A DNA stretch of 64,000 nucleotides from Paenibacillus radicis (ex Xue et al. 2023). Its GTDB lineage: Bacteria; Bacillota; Bacilli; Paenibacillales; NBRC-103111. A model generated the notes under the pieces. That model saw only the letters and a program-made list of their open reading frames with translations, did no database searches and was not told the origin of the DNA. The translations under genes were made by a program, and so were the position numbers. The DNA lies in assembly GCF_024722015.1 (NCBI RefSeq), contig NZ_JANQBD010000023.1:87512-151511 (forward strand), in the 5' to 3' direction. Below, one piece after another: positions 51,771 through 60,595 of this stretch; position 1 is the stretch's first letter; each line of letters opens with the position of its first letter.

Positions 51771-52223
51771 TTAATTCTCCTCCTTAAGCAGAGTGACGGC
51801 ATATCCTTGCTTATGCCACCTAACCATCGTATGAACCCATTGATGAATAATATCGTCTTCTCTTGTATCAGCAATCTTAGCCGCGGCAATATTGAGCCAA
51901 TCATCCATTTCTTTAACAGCTGGGAGCCTGTCCAAATAAGCTTGTGCACAATGAGATAGCTCCAGTCCCCCTTGTCCAAAGACAACCGGCCCCTCGCTTG
52001 CCAGCTCGAACGGCAATTCATCAACACCACAGGCTAATTCAAACTCTTCGCTGAGCATTAAGTTTGCTTTGAAGGTCACAAGCAAGCGGGGGTGAACCGA
52101 CTTGAGCAATGCAAGAAAACGGTCTGCTATCTCCGCAGGCCGCAGCTCCAATCGATCCTTTAATAAAGTAACCATTTGTTCCTTTTCATCAATAACGATA
52201 GGTGTTAGCCAAAGACTGCTCAC
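51771..52223 (-). CDS. Protein of unknown function in the ylaH operon
   Basis: A 150-residue soluble protein without a family I can name. Notable segments are LWLTPIVIDEKEQMVTLLK, MLSEEFELACGVDELPFELA and the Trp-rich DDIIHQWVHTMVRWHKQGYA near the C-terminus. The GTG start at 52223 follows AGGTG. It lies 19 bp after the YlaH-like gene and 2 bp before the small acidic gene, giving a likely three-gene unit. Confidence 0.75.
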   Translation of the reverse strand: MSSLWLTPIVIDEKEQMVTLLKDRLELRPAEIADRFLALLKSVHPRLLVTFKANLMLSEEFELACGVDELPFELASEGPVVFGQGGLELSHCAQAYLDRLPAVKEMDDWLNIAAAKIADTREDDIIHQWVHTMVRWHKQGYAVTLLKEEN

Positions 52224-52242
52224 AGGTTCACCTCAACCTTCT

Positions 52243-52512
52243 TTACTTTCTATTGGTCCGCTCCTGAAAGAAGTATCGAATTCTTACCATTAACATCAGA
52301 GCAACCGCTACGGCCAAGCTCGGGATAATGGGCAACGCTCCTAATTGAAACAGAAGAAGCATAAATGCACCTACTCCAAGCAGCAAATAAACGACTGCTT
52401 CCTTCAATATAGGAAGCTTGCGCATTTTAAAAACTTTATTATAAACATATGTAATTAATACAAATATGATTAAATAAGCAATATACGGATGGGCGCGAAA
52501 CCATTCGGTCAT
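52243..52512 (-). CDS. YlaH-like membrane protein
   Basis: An 89-residue protein with three hydrophobic helices (IAYLIIFVLITYVYNKVF, EAVVYLLLGVGAFMLLLF, PIIPSLAVAVALMLMV) and a basic tail. Pattern and position next to typA match B. subtilis YlaH, of unknown function. AGGAGG lies 8 nt before the ATG. Confidence 0.85.
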   Translation of the reverse strand: MTEWFRAHPYIAYLIIFVLITYVYNKVFKMRKLPILKEAVVYLLLGVGAFMLLLFQLGALPIIPSLAVAVALMLMVRIRYFFQERTNRK

Positions 52513-52546
52513 AATAAGTAACCTCCTGCGATTACATAATAATTTT

Positions 52547-52576
52547 AAAAAGAAAGCTCTGAATCATCAGAGCTTT
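52547..52576 (-). terminator. Intrinsic terminator after typA
   Basis: AAAGCTCTGA and TCAGAGCTTT form a perfect 10-bp stem with a 4-nt loop, then CTTTTT. It separates typA from ylaH. Confidence 0.88.
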
Positions 52577-52589
52577 CCGGTAAATATCA

Positions 52590-54437
52590 TTATACGTTCG
52601 ACGCTGCCATTTTGCGATTTTTTTCCGCACGCTCGCGCTCGCTTTTGTTAAGAATCTTTTTACGCAAACGAATCGACTTCGGCGTAATTTCACAATATTC
52701 ATCATCATTCAAATACTCAAGCGCCTGCTCCAATGAATACAAGCGAGGAGTTTTCATTTTGACTGTATCGTCTTTACCTGCTGAACGGATGTTATTCAAT
52801 TGCTTTTCTTTACAGATGTTAACGATGATGTCGTTATCGCGAGTATGCTCTCCAACGATCATTCCTTCGTAAACCTCTGCGCCTGGCTCAAGGAACAAAA
52901 TTCCACGATCCTCAACAGACAAAATTCCGTATAGAGTAGAGGTACCTGTTTCGCTTGAAACCAGTACGCCTTCATGACGTCCACCAACTCCAGCGCCATA
53001 ATAAGCTCCGTAGCTGTCAAACGCATGGTTCATTACTCCATAACCACGTGTCAAAGTCAAGAAATAAGTTCTGTAACCAATCAAGCCGCGGGCTGGAATC
53101 AGGAACTCTAAACGAACATTACCGCTGCCGTTATTGATCATGTTAACCATTTCCGCTTTACGCGTTCCAAGGCTCTCCATAACGGATCCCATGCTCTCTT
53201 CAGGCAAGTCAATAATCAGGCGCTCTAAAGGCTCCATTTTTTGACCGTCAATCAGCTTAATGATAACCTCCGGTTTGGAAACCTGAAGCTCGAAACCTTC
53301 ACGACGCATATTCTCGATTAGAATACCTAGGTGAAGCTCACCACGTCCGGAAACGATGAATGCATCCGGGCTGTCCGTTTCATCAACACGTAAGCTTACA
53401 TCCGTCTCCAGCTCTTTGAATAGACGCTCGCGAAGCTTACGAGATGTAACCCATTTTCCTTCGCGTCCTGCGAAAGGACTGTTATTGACAACGAAAGTCA
53501 TTTGCAAGGTAGGCTCGTCAATTTTCAATACCGGTAATGCTTCAGGATTTGCAGGATCAGCCATTGTTTCACCAATGTTGATATCTTTAATTCCTGAGAT
53601 AGCTACGATGTCGCCAGCGCCGGCTTCTTCGATTTCGATACGTTTCAAGCCTACGAAGCCGAACAGCTTCTCAATACGAGCTTGTTTAACAACGCCATCG
53701 CGGTTAATAACAGCAATCGGTTGACCTTGCTTAACAACGCCACGGTTCACGCGTCCAATCGCAATACGGCCCAAGTATTCATTGTAGTCCATCAAAGTTA
53801 CCAGGAATTGAAGCGGCTCTGTGATGCTTTCTGTAGGACTAGGAATATGTGATACAACCGTTTCATAAATCGCCTGCATGTTAGGATCCTGTTTCTCAGG
53901 CTCAGATTCCATGCTGGATGTGCCCATCAAAGCAGAGGCGTAAACAACAGGGAATTCAAGCTGCTCATCATTGGCGCCTAACTCGATAAAGAGATCAAGC
54001 ACTTCATCCACAACCTCGGATGGACGTGCATTGGGACGGTCAATTTTATTAACAACGACGATTGGGGTCAAGTTCTGCTCCAATGCTTTACGCAATACAA
54101 ACTTCGTTTGCGGCATTGTGCCTTCAAATGCGTCAACGACCAATAGAACGCCGTCAACCATTTTCATAATACGTTCTACTTCTCCACCAAAATCGGCATG
54201 TCCAGGAGTATCCACAATGTTGATCAAGTAGTCTTTATAATTGATCGCCGTATTTTTAGCCAGAATGGTAATACCGCGTTCCCGTTCCAAATCGTTGGAG
54301 TCCATTGCGCGTTCTTGTACAGCTTCGTGCTCGCGAAATGTTCCAGACTGTTGAAGCAATTTATCCACCAATGTTGTTTTTCCGTGATCGACGTGAGCAA
54401 TAATTGCAATGTTACGTATCTTATCTCTTGAATGCAT
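52590..54437 (-). CDS. typA: Translational GTPase TypA/BipA
   Basis: TypA is a ribosome-binding GTPase of the EF-G family needed for ribosome assembly and growth under stress or cold. The 615-residue protein has G1 AHVDHGKTT (residues 14-22), G2 ERGITILAKN, G3 DTPGHADF near 76, G4 VVNKIDRP near 130, and the TypA-specific C-terminal region (GVLVSSETGTSTLYGILS). The ATG at 54437 begins MHSRDKIRNIAIIAHV with AGGAGAGG upstream. A structured leader of about 110 nt precedes it. Confidence 0.98.
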   Translation of the reverse strand: MHSRDKIRNIAIIAHVDHGKTTLVDKLLQQSGTFREHEAVQERAMDSNDLERERGITILAKNTAINYKDYLINIVDTPGHADFGGEVERIMKMVDGVLLVVDAFEGTMPQTKFVLRKALEQNLTPIVVVNKIDRPNARPSEVVDEVLDLFIELGANDEQLEFPVVYASALMGTSSMESEPEKQDPNMQAIYETVVSHIPSPTESITEPLQFLVTLMDYNEYLGRIAIGRVNRGVVKQGQPIAVINRDGVVKQARIEKLFGFVGLKRIEIEEAGAGDIVAISGIKDINIGETMADPANPEALPVLKIDEPTLQMTFVVNNSPFAGREGKWVTSRKLRERLFKELETDVSLRVDETDSPDAFIVSGRGELHLGILIENMRREGFELQVSKPEVIIKLIDGQKMEPLERLIIDLPEESMGSVMESLGTRKAEMVNMINNGSGNVRLEFLIPARGLIGYRTYFLTLTRGYGVMNHAFDSYGAYYGAGVGGRHEGVLVSSETGTSTLYGILSVEDRGILFLEPGAEVYEGMIVGEHTRDNDIIVNICKEKQLNNIRSAGKDDTVKMKTPRLYSLEQALEYLNDDEYCEITPKSIRLRKKILNKSERERAEKNRKMAASNV

Positions 54438-54553
54438 GTTTTCCCTTACCTCTCCTTATTAGACTCTCCGGCATACTCCAGTCAGGGAGAAATCCGGGGT
54501 CCGTTCATAAAACAAGCGCCGGACATAAGCGCCGACGCTTGACATTTACGCTT

Positions 54554-54582
54554 AGTATACGCGAATTTTGCAGAAAACGCAA
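54554..54582 (-). promoter_or_regulatory. Sigma-A promoter of typA
   Basis: TTGCGT (54582-54577) and TATACT (54559-54554) are 17 nt apart. The resulting leader, about 54547-54438, contains a CAAGCG/CGCTTG hairpin with a duplicated CGGCGCTT. Confidence 0.72.
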
Positions 54583-54638
54583 GATAATACAACAAGTTTA
54601 ACGATCCATTTACATCCTTTTAACAAGCAGTTGACAAT

Positions 54639-55307
54639 TCAGGAATGCTTTGGCTTCGGTCCGCCTGCCATTTTTTTCAATAATCCAGCACCAATAACGA
54701 CAATTGTACAAACTACAGGTACGATCCAATGCGGTGTGTTACCCAGGATGAGATGAGATACCGTTTCGTCCTTTACGAACATTTCGCCGGCAGTATAACC
54801 AAGGATACCTGCTCCTAAAAACACAAGAATAGGATATTTTGTAAGAAGATTCATAACCAATGTACTTCCCCAAACAATAATCGGAACACTCAAGCCTATA
54901 CCCAAAATAATTACAGTCAAGTCATTTTCGGCTTTGGCGGCGATGGCCAGCACATTATCCAGACTCATTACAAAATCTGCAACAATAATCGTCCAGACCG
55001 CCTTGCCTAAAGTAGTGGCTTCCTTGACATTAGCATGTCCATCATCGTCAATCAATAATTTAATAGCAATCCAGATCAACAATATGGAGCCGGCAGCTTG
55101 AATATAAGGAACGGTTAAAATATAGACAGCGATCACCGTCAATATTAGACGTAAAGCTATTGCACCGAAAGCTCCCCACCATATAGCTTTCTTACGCTGC
55201 TCGATAGGCAGATTTTTACTTGCAAGTGCAATAACTACGGCATTGTCTCCACTGAGCACAATATTAATTAGCATAATCTGCAAAAACAATAGAAACCAAT
55301 CCCACAT
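54639..55307 (-). CDS. TerC family integral membrane protein (YjbE-like)
   Basis: A 222-residue protein with about seven membrane helices and the TerC signatures IVLSGDNAVVIALA (residues 16-29) and VADFVMSLDNVLAIAA near 112. Family members have been linked to manganese export and metallation of secreted proteins, and historically to tellurite resistance; the ligand here is inferred. GGGGG lies 11 nt before the ATG. It follows thiI by 71 bp; no Mn riboswitch was recognised upstream. Confidence 0.92.
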   Translation of the reverse strand: MWDWFLLFLQIMLINIVLSGDNAVVIALASKNLPIEQRKKAIWWGAFGAIALRLILTVIAVYILTVPYIQAAGSILLIWIAIKLLIDDDGHANVKEATTLGKAVWTIIVADFVMSLDNVLAIAAKAENDLTVIILGIGLSVPIIVWGSTLVMNLLTKYPILVFLGAGILGYTAGEMFVKDETVSHLILGNTPHWIVPVVCTIVVIGAGLLKKMAGGPKPKHS

Positions 55308-55378
55308 CTTTTATAAACCCCCACTTTTATCTTCTCATTAAGCTTTTCCGACTTAACAGAAGGTTATGAATTTTTATT

Positions 55379-56581
55379 CTAAAAGAATGAAGCGAATGAT
55401 GATTTCCCCTCTGCTTGAATCCAAATCGTTTCCGTTTGTTTAACCGCTTCATCCAATTCCGTTTCAAGCCAGTCCATCTTTCTTTCAATGCTCTCAACAA
55501 CACGCAGATTAGGATTCGTGCTTGGAGAAGGAGGCAGAAACAACGTACAGCAGTCCTCATGCGGCAGGATGGATATGGCAAATGTATCGATCTTCTCAGC
55601 AATCGTTATAATTTGCTGTTTTTCCATACAAATCAGCGGTTGAATAACCGGAAGCCCGACAGCCCGCCCAATGACATTCATGCTTCCAAGTGTTTGGCTC
55701 GCCACCTGTCCCAAGCTTTCACCGGTAACGATAGCGGAAGCACTATAATTATCAGCAAGCTTCTCAGTAATTCGAAACATTGCGCGGCGCAAAATGGTGA
55801 TCAGCAAATTTTGATTGTAGGCTGAATGCACCTTGGTCTGCACACTCGTAAAGGGAACTAGGTGAAGCCTAATGTCCCCTGCATATTCAGTCAGCTTGCT
55901 AACGAGATCCTTCACCTTTTGCTGTGATTTCTCGCTGGTATAGGGATAGCTGTGAAAATGCACTGCATCAAGCTTAAGCCCCTGGCGAAGCGCCAGGAAG
56001 CCCGCAGCCGGACTGTCGATGCCGCCTGACAGCATGAGCATCGCCTTCCCATTGGTTCCTAATGGGAAGCCTCCAGCCCCTTCAAAAACTTGAGAATAGA
56101 TCAACGCTTGTTCTTCGCGAAGCTCGACCTTCAGCTCAACCTCTGGCTTATTTACATCTACCTTCAACCCGGGAGTAGCATGAAGGACATAGCCTCCAAC
56201 GAGATTGTTCATTTCTTGAGAGTCATAAGGAAAGCTTTTATTAACCCTGCGAACGGTCACTTTAAACGTTGCCGGTACCGTACCAATTGCTTGCATAGCG
56301 ACCAAGGCCGTCGCCTGAACCGCTTCCAGCTGTAACGAAGTCGTATATACTGGACTGAACGATCCTAGCCCAAGTACTTTCTCTAACCTTGCGGCAAGTA
56401 ATGGGAAGGACTCTCCGTTCATGTGTATGTAAACTCTGCCGAACTCACGGTTAAAGGTTAGCCCGGGGAAGGGCTGCAGAACTCTTCTCACTTGGTCGTA
56501 CACGGCTTTTTCAAACCTGTGACGGTTTTTACCTTTCAATACAAGCTCTCCTAATCGGAGAACAACCAAATCTGGTTTCAT
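55379..56581 (-). CDS. thiI: tRNA 4-thiouridine synthase ThiI
   Basis: ThiI adenylates U8 of tRNA and inserts sulfur to give 4-thiouridine, and in some bacteria supplies sulfur for thiamine. The 400-residue protein has a ferredoxin-like start (LGELVLKGKNRHRFEKAVYD), a THUMP domain to about residue 165, and the PP-loop MLSGGIDSPAAGFLALRQG near 182. GESLGQVASQTLGSM and EDCCTLF contain conserved residues. No rhodanese domain is present, as in other Gram-positive ThiI. GGAGGTAACGA precedes the ATG, and the gene lies 3 bp after the cysteine desulfurase that should supply its sulfur. Confidence 0.97.
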   Translation of the reverse strand: MKPDLVVLRLGELVLKGKNRHRFEKAVYDQVRRVLQPFPGLTFNREFGRVYIHMNGESFPLLAARLEKVLGLGSFSPVYTTSLQLEAVQATALVAMQAIGTVPATFKVTVRRVNKSFPYDSQEMNNLVGGYVLHATPGLKVDVNKPEVELKVELREEQALIYSQVFEGAGGFPLGTNGKAMLMLSGGIDSPAAGFLALRQGLKLDAVHFHSYPYTSEKSQQKVKDLVSKLTEYAGDIRLHLVPFTSVQTKVHSAYNQNLLITILRRAMFRITEKLADNYSASAIVTGESLGQVASQTLGSMNVIGRAVGLPVIQPLICMEKQQIITIAEKIDTFAISILPHEDCCTLFLPPSPSTNPNLRVVESIERKMDWLETELDEAVKQTETIWIQAEGKSSFASFF

Positions 56582-56584
56582 TCG

Positions 56585-57754
56585 TTACCTCCGTCTTCGC
56601 TGCGATGTCGATGTTTGTTTCAATTGATCCACAACTTGTTTTAATATTCGGCAAAAATAATCCGCTTCCTCCAAGGTATGCTCAAGAGAATAGCTTATAC
56701 GGATTCCGGCAGCTGCTCGGGCATCATCATAGCCCATAGCTTTTAACACACGGCTCGGCTTGGTGGCCCCCGAAGAACATGCAGACCCGGAGGATACATA
56801 AATGCCGTGCTGCTCCAAAGAATGAAGCAGTACTTCAGGCCTCAAGCCTGGAAACGAAAAGTTCATAATATACGATGCCATATCCGAAGAATGAACGGAC
56901 GCATTCAGAAGCAGCTCCGGGATTTCCCTAATCCCTGCAATAAAACGTTGACGCAGGTGCGCTGTATGTTCTTGAAACCGCTCCTGATGGTCTGTAGCCA
57001 TTCGTATCGCCTTGGCCATGCCGACGATTGCCGGAACGTTCTCCGTTCCTGAACGTACACCATTTTCCTGCCCCCCGCCCCACAGAAGGGGCTGCAGCTC
57101 CAGCCCCTGCCTGCAATACAGAAATCCGATCCCCTTCGGCCCGCGCACCTTATGTGCGGAGAAGGACATCAGATCAATCCTTGGCTCGGCAAGATTTAGA
57201 GGCAGCTTACAGGCTGCTTGTACAGCATCTACATGAAACAATGCCTTGGATTGAAGCCGCTTCAGCATGCCCGCGATCTGTTCGATAGGCTGAATACGGC
57301 CTGTTACATTATTAACCGCCATGACGCTAATCAGAATCGTATCCTCTGCCAATGCTAGCTCCATTTCATCGAGCTTTACTGCACCGGTAGCGTCCACCGG
57401 CAAGTAGGTGACCCGGTATCCCTGGCTCTCCAAGGCTTTAAAGGTATCATAGACAGAAGCATGTTCTACAGCTGTAGTAATAATATGATTCCCTCTGTGA
57501 CGAAACCGGTGAACGGTTCCCTGAATAGCCAGATTATTGCTTTCTGTCCCACCGGATGTAAATATAATTTCATCTGGACGGCACTGCATACATTTGGCAA
57601 TGACAGCCCTTGATTGACTAACGAGCTGTTCACCCTCAACACCCAACTTATGAAGGGAGGATGGGTTCCCAAAATGTTTCTTCATCACTTCGGCCATCGT
57701 ATCCACTACTTCATCATAGGGAGGTGTCGTAGCTGCGTAATCCAAATATAACAT
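56585..57754 (-). CDS. Cysteine desulfurase (NifS/IscS family), partner of ThiI
   Basis: A PLP enzyme that takes sulfur from cysteine as a persulfide. The 389-residue protein starts MLYLDYAATTPPYDEV and shows TSGGTESNNLA near residue 66, AVEHASVYDTF near 95, the PLP lysine in SFSAHKVRGPKG near 205, and the persulfide cysteine loop SSGSACSSGATKPSRVL near 328. Its tight linkage to thiI equals the B. subtilis nifZ-thiI pair, dedicated to tRNA thiolation. AGGAG precedes the ATG. Confidence 0.96.
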   Translation of the reverse strand: MLYLDYAATTPPYDEVVDTMAEVMKKHFGNPSSLHKLGVEGEQLVSQSRAVIAKCMQCRPDEIIFTSGGTESNNLAIQGTVHRFRHRGNHIITTAVEHASVYDTFKALESQGYRVTYLPVDATGAVKLDEMELALAEDTILISVMAVNNVTGRIQPIEQIAGMLKRLQSKALFHVDAVQAACKLPLNLAEPRIDLMSFSAHKVRGPKGIGFLYCRQGLELQPLLWGGGQENGVRSGTENVPAIVGMAKAIRMATDHQERFQEHTAHLRQRFIAGIREIPELLLNASVHSSDMASYIMNFSFPGLRPEVLLHSLEQHGIYVSSGSACSSGATKPSRVLKAMGYDDARAAAGIRISYSLEHTLEEADYFCRILKQVVDQLKQTSTSQRRRR

Positions 57755-57765
57755 AACATTCTCCT

Positions 57766-57822
57766 CACAAAAACAAGACCCGGCTAAGCTCCATAGTACA
57801 GAGGCTCATTGCAGGTCTTGTT
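57766..57822 (-). terminator. Intrinsic terminator after the lytic transglycosylase gene
   Basis: AACAAGACC and GGGTCTTGTT close a larger stem-loop with an inner AGCCTC/GAGCT-type stem, followed by TTTTTGTG. Confidence 0.7.
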
Positions 57823-57835
57823 TATTTAAATGGGC

Positions 57836-58537
57836 TTAAGCTTGGTACTCACGCTGAAGCCTCAACACTTTACTTACATAATCCTGTGTTTCCTTCGGCA
57901 ACAGATGCATCTTTTCCATTAATTCATTATCGTTAGTAATGCCCAACCGAGCCATTCTTCCAGAGCCTGCATTGTAAGCTGCTAATGCAACCCCTTCATT
58001 TCCCTTGTATTTCTGAAGTAAACTGGATAAATACTTCGTTCCACCGCGAACATTTTGTGTCGGATCGAACGGATTGGTAACACCCAGCCCTTGGCCTGTT
58101 TCATCCATCAGCTGCATCAGCCCCTTGGCTCCAGCCTTCGAAACCGCTTGAGAGTTAAAGGACGATTCCGCGTGGATAACGGCTTTCACAAGACTTGGCT
58201 CTACGCCATTGCGCCGGCTGGCATCCACAATAAGAGGATCGAGCTCGGATGCCCTCATTGATCTATTCAATTCACTGTTTAAACGATTAGGCGTGGAAAA
58301 AGAAAATGCCGCATTCATACTCAATGGCTTCAATGAGGCTTTCCCGACGGACTTCTGTAAAGTGCCGTCCAACGTTGATTTGCCACCTGCAGCTTGTCCT
58401 AATATATTATTAAATAGGTCCGAAAAATCTGATTTGTTTGCCTCACTGCCTGCGGATGATCCTCCAAGAATAGAATCCATCTTATTTAACATTTGCAGCT
58501 GCAGCAATTCCTTAATGGTTCTTGGATCAATGTTCAT
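57836..58537 (-). CDS. Lytic transglycosylase (SLT domain)
   Basis: A 233-residue protein with a C-terminal SLT domain that cleaves glycan strands to 1,6-anhydro ends. The catalytic Glu is in VKAVIHAESSFN near residue 120, followed by SKAGAKGLMQLM, FDPTQNVRGGTKYLSSLL and LAAYNAGSGRM. The first 95 residues are low-complexity with a Leu/Gln-rich start and no clear signal peptide, as in B. subtilis YjbJ (CwlQ), which also lacks a typical one. The ATG at 58537 follows GGGAGAG by 12 nt and was preferred over 58582, which has no site. Confidence 0.9.
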   Translation of the reverse strand: MNIDPRTIKELLQLQMLNKMDSILGGSSAGSEANKSDFSDLFNNILGQAAGGKSTLDGTLQKSVGKASLKPLSMNAAFSFSTPNRLNSELNRSMRASELDPLIVDASRRNGVEPSLVKAVIHAESSFNSQAVSKAGAKGLMQLMDETGQGLGVTNPFDPTQNVRGGTKYLSSLLQKYKGNEGVALAAYNAGSGRMARLGITNDNELMEKMHLLPKETQDYVSKVLRLQREYQA

Positions 58538-58627
58538 GGAATACAGACTCTCCCTGTTCACAGTTTCACCATTATTGTACACTGTTTTGGGTTTGTCAGC
58601 CAGTTTTTTTTAGCAGTGTTTTCCTGA

Positions 58628-58666
58628 CATGGCAAAAAGCAAGCCCGAGGGCTTGCTTTTTGCATA
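58628..58666 (-). terminator. Terminator after the DUF4190 gene
   Basis: GCAAAAAGCAAGCC and GGCTTGCTTTTTGC form a perfect 14-bp stem with a 4-nt loop; the T-run on the minus strand is part of the stem. Confidence 0.8.
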
Positions 58667-58670
58667 CAAA

Positions 58671-59081
58671 CTAAGCATATAACGGAACAAGAAGAAAATA
58701 CCCTACTAATGAAATAAGTCCAAGAATAACCGACCATATGCCCAATGCGCGATTACCTTGAACATAGGTGATAACACCCGACAGCGCAGCAATAGATCCA
58801 AGCAGTGTCGGGAAAACAAACATGGACAAGATTCCAAGTACTAAAGCTGTATACCCGAGCCATTTGCCATGCGATTGTGTTCGCCCATCCTCTGCTGCCG
58901 ACAATTGAACGGGTCTTCTGCTTTCAATCGGAGCTTGCATAGGCTCAGCATAAGGCACGGCTAGTTCGGCCGCATATTCTTCTGTACTGTCATGTCCTGT
59001 TTCTTTAGAAAGCTGCTCTTTTGAAAAATGATATGAATCCTTTGGATGCTCCCCTGGCTGTATGCGATTCTGTTCATTCAT
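58671..59081 (-). CDS. DUF4190-like membrane protein
   Basis: A 136-residue protein with a polar, Glu/Ser-rich N-terminal 70 residues and two C-terminal helices (GYTALVLGILSMFVFPTLLGS and LGIWSVILGLISLVGYFLL) separated by AALSGVITYVQGNRA. The two-helix pattern resembles DUF4190 proteins; function unknown. GGGAGGC precedes the ATG. It is 23 bp from the DUF1540 gene, so the two may be cotranscribed. Confidence 0.8.
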   Translation of the reverse strand: MNEQNRIQPGEHPKDSYHFSKEQLSKETGHDSTEEYAAELAVPYAEPMQAPIESRRPVQLSAAEDGRTQSHGKWLGYTALVLGILSMFVFPTLLGSIAALSGVITYVQGNRALGIWSVILGLISLVGYFLLVPLYA

Positions 59082-59104
59082 GGGTAAAGCCTCCCGCTAC
59101 AGAG

Positions 59105-59308
59105 TTACTTCTTAAGTTTAAACGTATGACAGCAAGTATTGCCTGCACTTGACGCTGCATCCTTATGGCCGTTAAAATCCTCTGCAAATTCTGAACCAAA
59201 ATCAGCATTTGCGTGTTGATCCACATCAATTGCAATAGATGTGGCCGAACAGTTATTTCCCTTTGACCAATATTCGCAATTGGCTACACTGCATTTTACG
59301 TCTGGCAT
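59105..59308 (-). CDS. DUF1540 domain protein
   Basis: A 67-residue Cys-containing protein of the DUF1540 type: VKCSVANCEYWSKGNNCSATSI, then GNTCCHTFKLKK. The Cys pattern suggests metal binding, but the function is unknown. The ATG at 59308 has GGGGTG 6 nt upstream and gives the usual family start MPDVKCSV. Confidence 0.88.
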   Translation of the reverse strand: MPDVKCSVANCEYWSKGNNCSATSIAIDVDQHANADFGSEFAEDFNGHKDAASSAGNTCCHTFKLKK

Positions 59309-59354
59309 CTTCATCACCCCTAACTTAATTTGCGCGGTAATGAAGCTCACTATG

Positions 59355-60491
59355 CTATCCGTTCAGCTGGGAATTAAGGACAAGGTACATGGCATGAGAC
59401 CATAATAATGGCATTGCAGGAGTCCCCCATCTTTCTACCCATTGTTCGTAAGTGTGCAGCTCAGTCAGAGCGTGGGGCACCTGCTCAGGCAGCCTTCCGA
59501 GCTCATCCGATTGATCGATAATCCACTGTAGTGCTTGTCCTGCCTCCGTGTCCTTGCCCGCATGATGGCAAACCCAACCATACCATGCAGTCAACAGAAT
59601 CCATTCTCCGCCCCCATAATACTCGTCTGTACAATAACGTCGAATGCCTCCGTGAGCCGTCTTTAAGTCGGCTTCAATTTTGGCAATAGTTGCAGCCATG
59701 ATTGGATGGTCGGGAGCAAATACATGAAATGGCTCACATAACCATAGCAGACTTGCATCTACCCCATCATAGCTAAGTTCGTAACGATCGTTGTCTGAAG
59801 TGGGCCGTATACTTTTAACAAAATGCCCAGCTTCCGGATGTACCGCATGATCAAGTATAAAACGACGAATATCAGCGCAAATCCCATCAAGCCCAGCATC
59901 CCCGGTAAAATTCCGAATAGCCGACAGACCTCCATAGATACACGCAAGAGTAGAAGGATGAAGCTGATCATTTCGTTCTTCCCAGCAATCAAAATTAGGC
60001 TGTCTCCAAAAAGCGCATAAATACCGCACTGTTAATTCAACACTTTGCTGATAACGCTCAGGTATAACAGTTAGCCCCAATCTTGTGCAGTGCTCCGCCA
60101 AGCCCCACAACCACGCTCCATAGCCATCCAGCTGAAAATGACCCCATTCTGAATGATCATCATCACGGCCGTCCAAATGATATCTTGTATTTAGAAATTC
60201 ATGCTGCTCTATCGTTTCACCACGCTCATGTTTTTGCAGAAGATAGTCCACATGCCCTTGTTGTCGGGATAAAACTTGATTCACCCATTGATAATAAAGC
60301 TCTGCACTTTCAGTTTCTCCCGCTACATCCATAGCATAAGCAATAAAGCTGCCGTCACGAAGCCAACTGAACGTATAATGGCTAAATAATGGACTCGCTG
60401 CGTAACCTCCGCTTGGATGCTGGTTCAACCTGATGATTTGCTTGCTTGTCAATGCCAATTGCCGACTTGTAAAAGAGCAGTTCCCCTTCAT
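59355..60491 (-). CDS. Glycoside hydrolase family 15-like protein
   Basis: A 378-residue (alpha/alpha)6-barrel protein of the glucoamylase/phosphorylase-kinase-like group. Supporting segments are YTFSWLRDGSFIAYAMD, EWGHFQLDGYGAWLWGLAEH, FDCWEERNDQLHPSTLAC (position of a catalytic-type Glu), YDGVDASLLWLCEP and YGGGEWILLTAWYGW. No signal peptide is seen, so it probably acts inside the cell on an alpha-glucan or oligosaccharide; the substrate is not known. The ATG at 60491 follows AGGGGGC; an ATG at 60539 lacks a ribosome binding site. Confidence 0.88.
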   Translation of the reverse strand: MKGNCSFTSRQLALTSKQIIRLNQHPSGGYAASPLFSHYTFSWLRDGSFIAYAMDVAGETESAELYYQWVNQVLSRQQGHVDYLLQKHERGETIEQHEFLNTRYHLDGRDDDHSEWGHFQLDGYGAWLWGLAEHCTRLGLTVIPERYQQSVELTVRYLCAFWRQPNFDCWEERNDQLHPSTLACIYGGLSAIRNFTGDAGLDGICADIRRFILDHAVHPEAGHFVKSIRPTSDNDRYELSYDGVDASLLWLCEPFHVFAPDHPIMAATIAKIEADLKTAHGGIRRYCTDEYYGGGEWILLTAWYGWVCHHAGKDTEAGQALQWIIDQSDELGRLPEQVPHALTELHTYEQWVERWGTPAMPLLWSHAMYLVLNSQLNG

Positions 60492-60545
60492 CCGCAGCCC
60501 CCTAGATTTTTCATAGAAAACTTCCGTCGCAAGCTCCATTTAAAC

Positions 60546-60576
60546 AAAAAGAGATGCCGCAAAGCATCTCTTTTTT
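60546..60576. terminator. Terminator between the GH15-like and YpuI-like genes
   Basis: AAAAAGAGATGC and GCATCTCTTTTT form a perfect 12-bp stem with a 6-nt loop and T-runs on both strands. It ends the YpuI-like transcript. Confidence 0.88.
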
Positions 60577-60595
60577 GCCAATAACTTATTGGAAA

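Noticed and set aside
55308..55378. yybP-ykoY manganese riboswitch before the TerC gene
   Set aside because: The 71-bp gap is too short and lacks the conserved loops.
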